Assembly (NCBI RefSeq): GCF_014323705.1
Contig: NZ_JABVEC010000020.1
Coordinates: forward strand, 1-64,000
Length of the DNA stretch: 64,000 nucleotides
DNA from: Actinomadura alba
GTDB taxonomy: Bacteria; Actinomycetota; Actinomycetes; Streptosporangiales; Streptosporangiaceae
Direction of reading: 5' to 3'
In this document: positions 60,248 through 64,000 of the stretch, piece by piece
Layout of the letters: every line of letters begins with the position of its first letter
Position numbering within the stretch: the stretch's first letter is position 1
Translations under genes and position numbers: made by a program
The notes under the pieces: generated by a model
Database searches by the model: none
Seen by the model: the letters and a program-made list of their open reading frames with translations, nothing else
What the model was told of the DNA's origin: nothing

Positions 60248-61395
60248 GGTGTCCTCCTCGTGAGGCTGCGCCTCAGTGCCGCCGCGATCCGGCGAGCGTC
60301 GATGGCAATTTCGCGGAACATGCCGCTGGCCGGATTCGTGTAGCCGAGGAAGTGCAGGTGGGGGGCCGCGTGGTGGGTTCGTGCGCCATGCGCGAGCGGG
60401 AGTCCCAAGCCGTCGAGTACGCCGAGATGCCCGACCAGCGGCTCCAGTCCGCGCCGGTACCCGGTGGCGACCACGACCACGTCGGGGTCGATCGCGGTGC
60501 CGTCCACGAGGCACACCTTCGCACCGTCGAACCCGATCAGCGCCGGGACCGGCTCCACCCGGCCGGCGAGGATCGCGTCGACCACCCCGACGTCGAGCAC
60601 CGGGATCTCGCCTCGGGCCGCCCTGCTGTACACGCCCGGACCCGGATCGGGCAGGCCCTTGTGGTGCAGGCGAGGTACTGACATCTTGCGCACCGGCTCG
60701 GCGAGTCGATCGGCGACGACCGCCGGGACATGCCGCAGCAGCACAGCGGTGAGCTGGGTTGGAATCCCGAACTGGGAGCGGCGCAGGATGTACGGCGGCG
60801 TGCGGAAGGCAAGCCGCACCCTGGAGGCGCCGTGCTCGGCCAGGTCGACCGCGATCTCCGCACCGGTGTTGCCGGCCCCGACGACCAGCACGTCCCGCCC
60901 GCGGTACGGTCCGCCGTTACGGTAGTCCCTGGCATGCAGCAGTTGTCCGGTGAAGTGCTCACGGCCCGGCCAGTTCGGCTGCAGCGGGCTGTGGTTGTAC
61001 CCCGTCGCCACCACCACCGCCGTGGCCCGTACGTCGCCGGTCGGCGAGCGCAGCGTCCAGCCGCGGTCATCGCGTTCGACCCGGTCCACCCGTACGCCGG
61101 TACGGACCTCGAGCTCGTGGTGGGCGGCGTAACGCTCCAGGTAGCGGATCACGCCGTCCCGTGACACCCACGGGCCTTCCTGCCGTGGGATGCGGTAGCC
61201 GGGTAGGTGGGACAGCCACCGTACGGTGTGCAGGTGCAGCCGATCGTAATGACCGCGCCAGCTCGCCGCCAGTTCGGTTTCGCGTTCGAGGACCATGCTG
61301 GGCACCCCGCGAGCTCGGAGTGCGGCCGCGGTCGCCAGCCCGGCGGGCCCCGCGCCGATCACGGCTACCGGGTGGCGCACTGAGTCGTCGGCCAT
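60244..61395 (-). CDS. Flavin-containing monooxygenase
   Basis: The 383-residue protein has two dinucleotide motifs, VAVIGAGPAGLATAAALRAR (FAD) and DVLVVGAGNTGAEIAVDLAE (NADPH), with VVATGYN and the late VVVATGYRRGLEPLVGHLG. It would oxygenate an N- or S-containing compound. ATG 61395 has GAGGAA at good distance. It forms an operon with the amine oxidase, and both diverge from the TetR gene, suggesting a pathway for an amine or an alkaloid-like compound. Confidence 0.9.
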   Translation of the reverse strand: MADDSVRHPVAVIGAGPAGLATAAALRARGVPSMVLERETELAASWRGHYDRLHLHTVRWLSHLPGYRIPRQEGPWVSRDGVIRYLERYAAHHELEVRTGVRVDRVERDDRGWTLRSPTGDVRATAVVVATGYNHSPLQPNWPGREHFTGQLLHARDYRNGGPYRGRDVLVVGAGNTGAEIAVDLAEHGASRVRLAFRTPPYILRRSQFGIPTQLTAVLLRHVPAVVADRLAEPVRKMSVPRLHHKGLPDPGPGVYSRAARGEIPVLDVGVVDAILAGRVEPVPALIGFDGAKVCLVDGTAIDPDVVVVATGYRRGLEPLVGHLGVLDGLGLPLAHGARTHHAAPHLHFLGYTNPASGMFREIAIDARRIAAALRRSLTRRTP

Positions 61396-61468
61396 CGGGA
61401 TTCCTCGCAAGGCCATACGGATGGCGAGTGGGTGGGTAAAAGTGAACCCGAGTCAGATTCATCATTTG

Positions 61469-61480
61469 TACACTCGTCAC
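61469..61480 (+). promoter_or_regulatory. -10 box TACACT of a leaderless promoter for the TetR gene
   Basis: TACACT (61469-61474) lies 6 nt before GTG 61481. No ribosome site is present. The gap to the FMO gene is 85 nt, so the TetR operator must lie here, though no strong palindrome is evident beyond CACGTG at the start codon. Confidence 0.5.
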
Positions 61481-62149
61481 GTGGCAGCGGCAAGGGGCAA
61501 TACGGGGGTGCGCCGGGCGCCGGTGCAGCGCCGCAGCAAGGAACGCGTCCAGCGGATCCTCGACGCGGCATCGGACCTGATCGTTGAGCGCGGCGTGAGC
61601 GCCTTGGGCACCCGGACGATCGCGGAACGGGCGAGTGTTCCGGTCGCCTCGCTGTATCAGTACTTCGCGGACAAGGACGACATCCTCCTAGCGCTCGTGG
61701 AGCGGGACACCGCCGAGATGGACGCGGCAGTGGCAGCGGCGGTGGGCGCGCTGGAGACCGTCTCTGTGCGGATGACGGTGACCGCGACCATGCGGGCGTT
61801 CGTGACGATCTATCATCAGCGGCCCGCTTTCGTGGTGATCTGGTGGCGAGGCCGGACCAGTCGTGCGGTGTACGACTTCTGCCGCGTGCACAACAAGCAG
61901 ATCGCAGCCGACCTCTTCACCTTCGCGCAGGACATGGGGCTGGTGCGGCCCGACACCGATCCGCAGGTCGCCGAGCTCGCGGTGGAGGTCGGCGATCGGG
62001 TGTTCCAGCTGGCGTTCGAAAACGATCTGCGCGGCGACCAGCGGATCATCGCCGAAGGCATCGAGCTGGTCACCGGTTACCTGGAGCGCTACGCGACCCC
62101 AGCCGGGATCGCCGGGATCTCTCGGCTCGGACAGGACGATCCCGCGTAA
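61481..62149 (+). CDS. TetR-family regulator
   Basis: The 222-residue protein has the TetR helix-turn-helix at about residues 15-65 (RSKERVQRILDAASDLIVER, then RTIAERASVPVASLYQYFAD). The ligand domain is all-helical and contains FVVIWWRGRTSRAVYDFCRV. The GTG start is set by the -10 position. It is the likely repressor of the divergent FMO/amine oxidase operon, released by the substrate. Confidence 0.88.
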   Translation: MAAARGNTGVRRAPVQRRSKERVQRILDAASDLIVERGVSALGTRTIAERASVPVASLYQYFADKDDILLALVERDTAEMDAAVAAAVGALETVSVRMTVTATMRAFVTIYHQRPAFVVIWWRGRTSRAVYDFCRVHNKQIAADLFTFAQDMGLVRPDTDPQVAELAVEVGDRVFQLAFENDLRGDQRIIAEGIELVTGYLERYATPAGIAGISRLGQDDPA

Positions 62150-62364
62150 GCCGGACAGCGGTGACACGCCGGTGAAGTCAATGCGGCCTCGATCCGTCCG
62201 CATAGCGCTGAGGCTCATTTCCGCTAACGGAGTCTTGCGAGGAGCACTACTCCTCGTTACCCTCCAGTAGCCAAAACGGATCTAGAACACGTTCCAGGTT
62301 GTGCGATTACTGGCCGTCACGGTGTCCCGCACGACGATGACCGACTCGCTCGAAAGGCAGGACG

Positions 62365-63672
62365 ATGTCCTTCTCCAGAACCAGTCGTTCACGGCGGACC
62401 GCCCTTGCGAGCGCCCCCCGGTGCCGTAGGTCCCCACGAATCCTTGGCAGCATCGCCGCAGCCCTCACGCTCGTCGCAGTTCCCGGCACGGCGTCCGCGG
62501 CCGCCGTACCCCAAAGCGGCGCCGGCCTGCGGGAGGTGTTGTTCGTGGGCAACAACTGGGACGGCACGGCCGACGTCATCAAGTCCACCGGTGACTTCGC
62601 CAAGATCGGCCGCCTCAATGTCATCCCGGACAAGGACCAGCGCCTCGCGGAGATCTACAGCGACCCGGTGAAGCTCGGCTATTTCCTGGGCATTCGGCAG
62701 ACCGTCGGCGAGGGACACGACCAGTTCGTCGACGACATGTACTCCACCCCCGACGGATCGGCCGTCGTCGTCTCCCGCCCCAGCTTCGCCGACGTGGTCT
62801 CGATCGACCTGGCCACAGGAAAGATCAACTGGCGCTTCCCCGTCTCGGGTTACCGCTCAGACCACATGGCGGTCTCGCCGGACGGGCAGCGCGTCGCGGT
62901 GTCGGCCTCCACCTCGAACACCGTCCACGTCCTGGACATCAAGACCGGCCGGGAAGCCGGTTCGTTCAAGACCGGCGACAAGCCCCACGAGAACGTCTTC
63001 ACAGACGGCGGCACGTACATCTGGAACATGTCGATCGGCGACGTCAACACGCCCCTCGACGCCCCGGAGCTGGACGCGACGAAGGGCGACCGCCGCATCA
63101 CCATCGTCGACGCGAGCACCTTCACACAGGTCAAGGTCATCGACATGCGCGACCGGCTCGACGCCTTCGGCCGTCAGGACATGTCCGACGCGGTCCGGCC
63201 GGTCGCCTTCACGCCCGACGAGTCCAAGCTCTACTTCCAGGTCTCGTTCTTCAACGGATTCTTCGAGTACGACGTCGCCTCCGACAAGATCACCCGGATG
63301 AAGACGCTCCCGAAGAACCCCGCCACCAGCGAGGACCGTACAACCTGGGTCAACGACTCCCGACACCACGGCATATCGATGAGCCCCCGGGGCGACAAAC
63401 TGTGCATCGCCGGAACGATGGACGACTACACGACGGTCGTCGACCGGGCCTCGCTCCGGGAGGGGCCGCTGGTGTCGGTCTCCAAGCCCTACTGGGCGAC
63501 CGTGAGCGGTGACGGGAAGTCCTGCGTCATCTCCGAGAGCGGCGCGGACCAGGTCACTGCGATCAGCTTCGCAACCGGCAGAAAGGTCGTGTCCGTGCCG
63601 GTCGGTGACCACCCGCAGCGCGTGCGCCTCGGCCACGTGGCGGCGAACTGGACCGGCTCGGCCGCGGGCTGA
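62365..63672 (+). CDS. Secreted YncE-like beta-propeller protein
   Basis: The 435-residue protein has a long basic N-region and a signal peptide (RRSPRILGSIAAALTLVAVP). The mature part has repeated propeller blades: DGSAVVVSRPSFADVVSIDL, DGQRVAVSASTSNTVHVLDI and GKSCVISESGADQVTAISFA. It lacks recognisable catalytic residues; a binding or scaffold role is likely. GAAAGG upstream supports the ATG. The gap 62150-62364 holds only its promoter as far as I can see. Confidence 0.82.
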   Translation: MSFSRTSRSRRTALASAPRCRRSPRILGSIAAALTLVAVPGTASAAAVPQSGAGLREVLFVGNNWDGTADVIKSTGDFAKIGRLNVIPDKDQRLAEIYSDPVKLGYFLGIRQTVGEGHDQFVDDMYSTPDGSAVVVSRPSFADVVSIDLATGKINWRFPVSGYRSDHMAVSPDGQRVAVSASTSNTVHVLDIKTGREAGSFKTGDKPHENVFTDGGTYIWNMSIGDVNTPLDAPELDATKGDRRITIVDASTFTQVKVIDMRDRLDAFGRQDMSDAVRPVAFTPDESKLYFQVSFFNGFFEYDVASDKITRMKTLPKNPATSEDRTTWVNDSRHHGISMSPRGDKLCIAGTMDDYTTVVDRASLREGPLVSVSKPYWATVSGDGKSCVISESGADQVTAISFATGRKVVSVPVGDHPQRVRLGHVAANWTGSAAG

Positions 63673-63846
63673 TCGAGCTGGACGGGATCGCCCGCCGGCG
63701 ACGAAGGACCTCTGACATCCGGCTTGCTGCCGTCACCCGCGGTTTCCTAGCCGCAGTACCCACCCCGGATCTTGGCGTGGACTGGAGCGACTTCCACCAC
63801 CGGCCCTCTCGGATGTCCGTCAAACGAAATAAGGCCGCAGAATGGT

Positions 63847-64000
63847 TCAGTTCGCGACGGCTGGGGGGACGTTCTGGTTGAGTCGAAAGAGGTTATCGGG
63901 ATCCCAGGCCCGCTTGATTTCGGCCAGCCGGTCGTAGTTGTCGCCGTAGGCTCTGCGGACCCCCTCGGGCCCCTCGTCGGCGAGGTGGTTGACCTCCACG
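63847..64000 (-). CDS. FAD-linked oxidase, C-terminal BBE domain (runs off the right edge)
   Basis: The last 50 residues read VEVNHLADEGPEGVRRAYGD, RLAEIKRAWDPDNLFRLNQN and end PPAVAN. This is the berberine-bridge (BBE) C-terminus of FAD_binding_4 oxidoreductases (conserved YGxNYDRL, K..WDPDN.F..NQN). The catalytic part lies outside the window. The 174 nt between it and the propeller gene hold no supported gene. Confidence 0.85.
   Translation of the reverse strand, partial: VEVNHLADEGPEGVRRAYGDNYDRLAEIKRAWDPDNLFRLNQNVPPAVAN

Noticed and set aside
1..64000. CRISPR arrays, rRNA genes and complete insertion sequences
   Set aside because: I saw no regularly spaced repeats, no rRNA-like stretches and no intact transposase with terminal repeats.

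Overview
The window is high-GC DNA from an actinomycete. Three things point there: the strong G/C bias at third codon positions, the typical families (XRE-DUF5753 with DUF397, DUF574 methyltransferase, DUF3558 lipoprotein, LAL-type LuxR regulator), and at least six starts that look leaderless, with a TANNNT box about 7 nt before the start codon. A member of the Streptosporangiales (for example an Actinomadura-like genus) is my inference and is not proven by the sequence.

Layout. 1-2637 (minus): an ascorbate-type PTS (IIA partial, IIB, IIC) headed by its GntR/HutC regulator, with a secreted protein of unknown function diverging at 2838. 4443-13167 (plus): a LacI-controlled sugar operon with binding protein, two permeases, a GH130 enzyme, a Gfo/Idh oxidoreductase and a secreted six-hairpin-like protein, closed by a perfect hairpin. 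13302-15429: an XRE/DUF397 pair and a DUF1778-GNAT toxin-antitoxin pair. 15475-17463: a PadR regulator diverging from a carotenoid oxygenase over a perfect inverted repeat. 17506-23727: a ferric-iron ABC transporter diverging from an adenylation-carrier-acyltransferase fusion; a DtxR/IdeR-type iron box sits in the spacer of the fusion gene's promoter. 23750-33343 is a patchwork: GNAT, WD40, helicase and nuclease remnants mixed with intact genes (sialate-esterase-like exoenzyme, DUF3558 lipoprotein, LAL regulator, NYN nuclease, DUF574 methyltransferase). 33651-38791: a very large S8 protease with a C-terminal propeller, diverging from a TrmB/LuxR-like regulator.

38833-52452 has a sulfur theme. 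A SAM-IV-type riboswitch precedes a class V aminotransferase. Further on are three sulfatases carrying the formylglycine motif and the formylglycine-generating enzyme that would activate them. A leaderless cysteine-type leader peptide followed by a hairpin lies before the third sulfatase. Between these lie a penicillin-acylase-family gene of deviant base use, a glycosyltransferase translationally coupled to a 35-residue membrane peptide, and a beheaded UvrD-type helicase.

52994-64000 is an exoenzyme block: trypsin-like protease, M14 carboxypeptidase, S15-like peptidase and a ceramidase tail. It is followed by a TetR/FMO/amine oxidase unit, a secreted propeller protein and the end of a BBE-type oxidase.

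Overall the region is accessory chromosome: carbohydrate and sulfate-ester scavenging, iron acquisition and secreted proteases, punctuated by decayed defence and mobile-type genes. All functional statements rest on motif recognition by eye; no database search was run.
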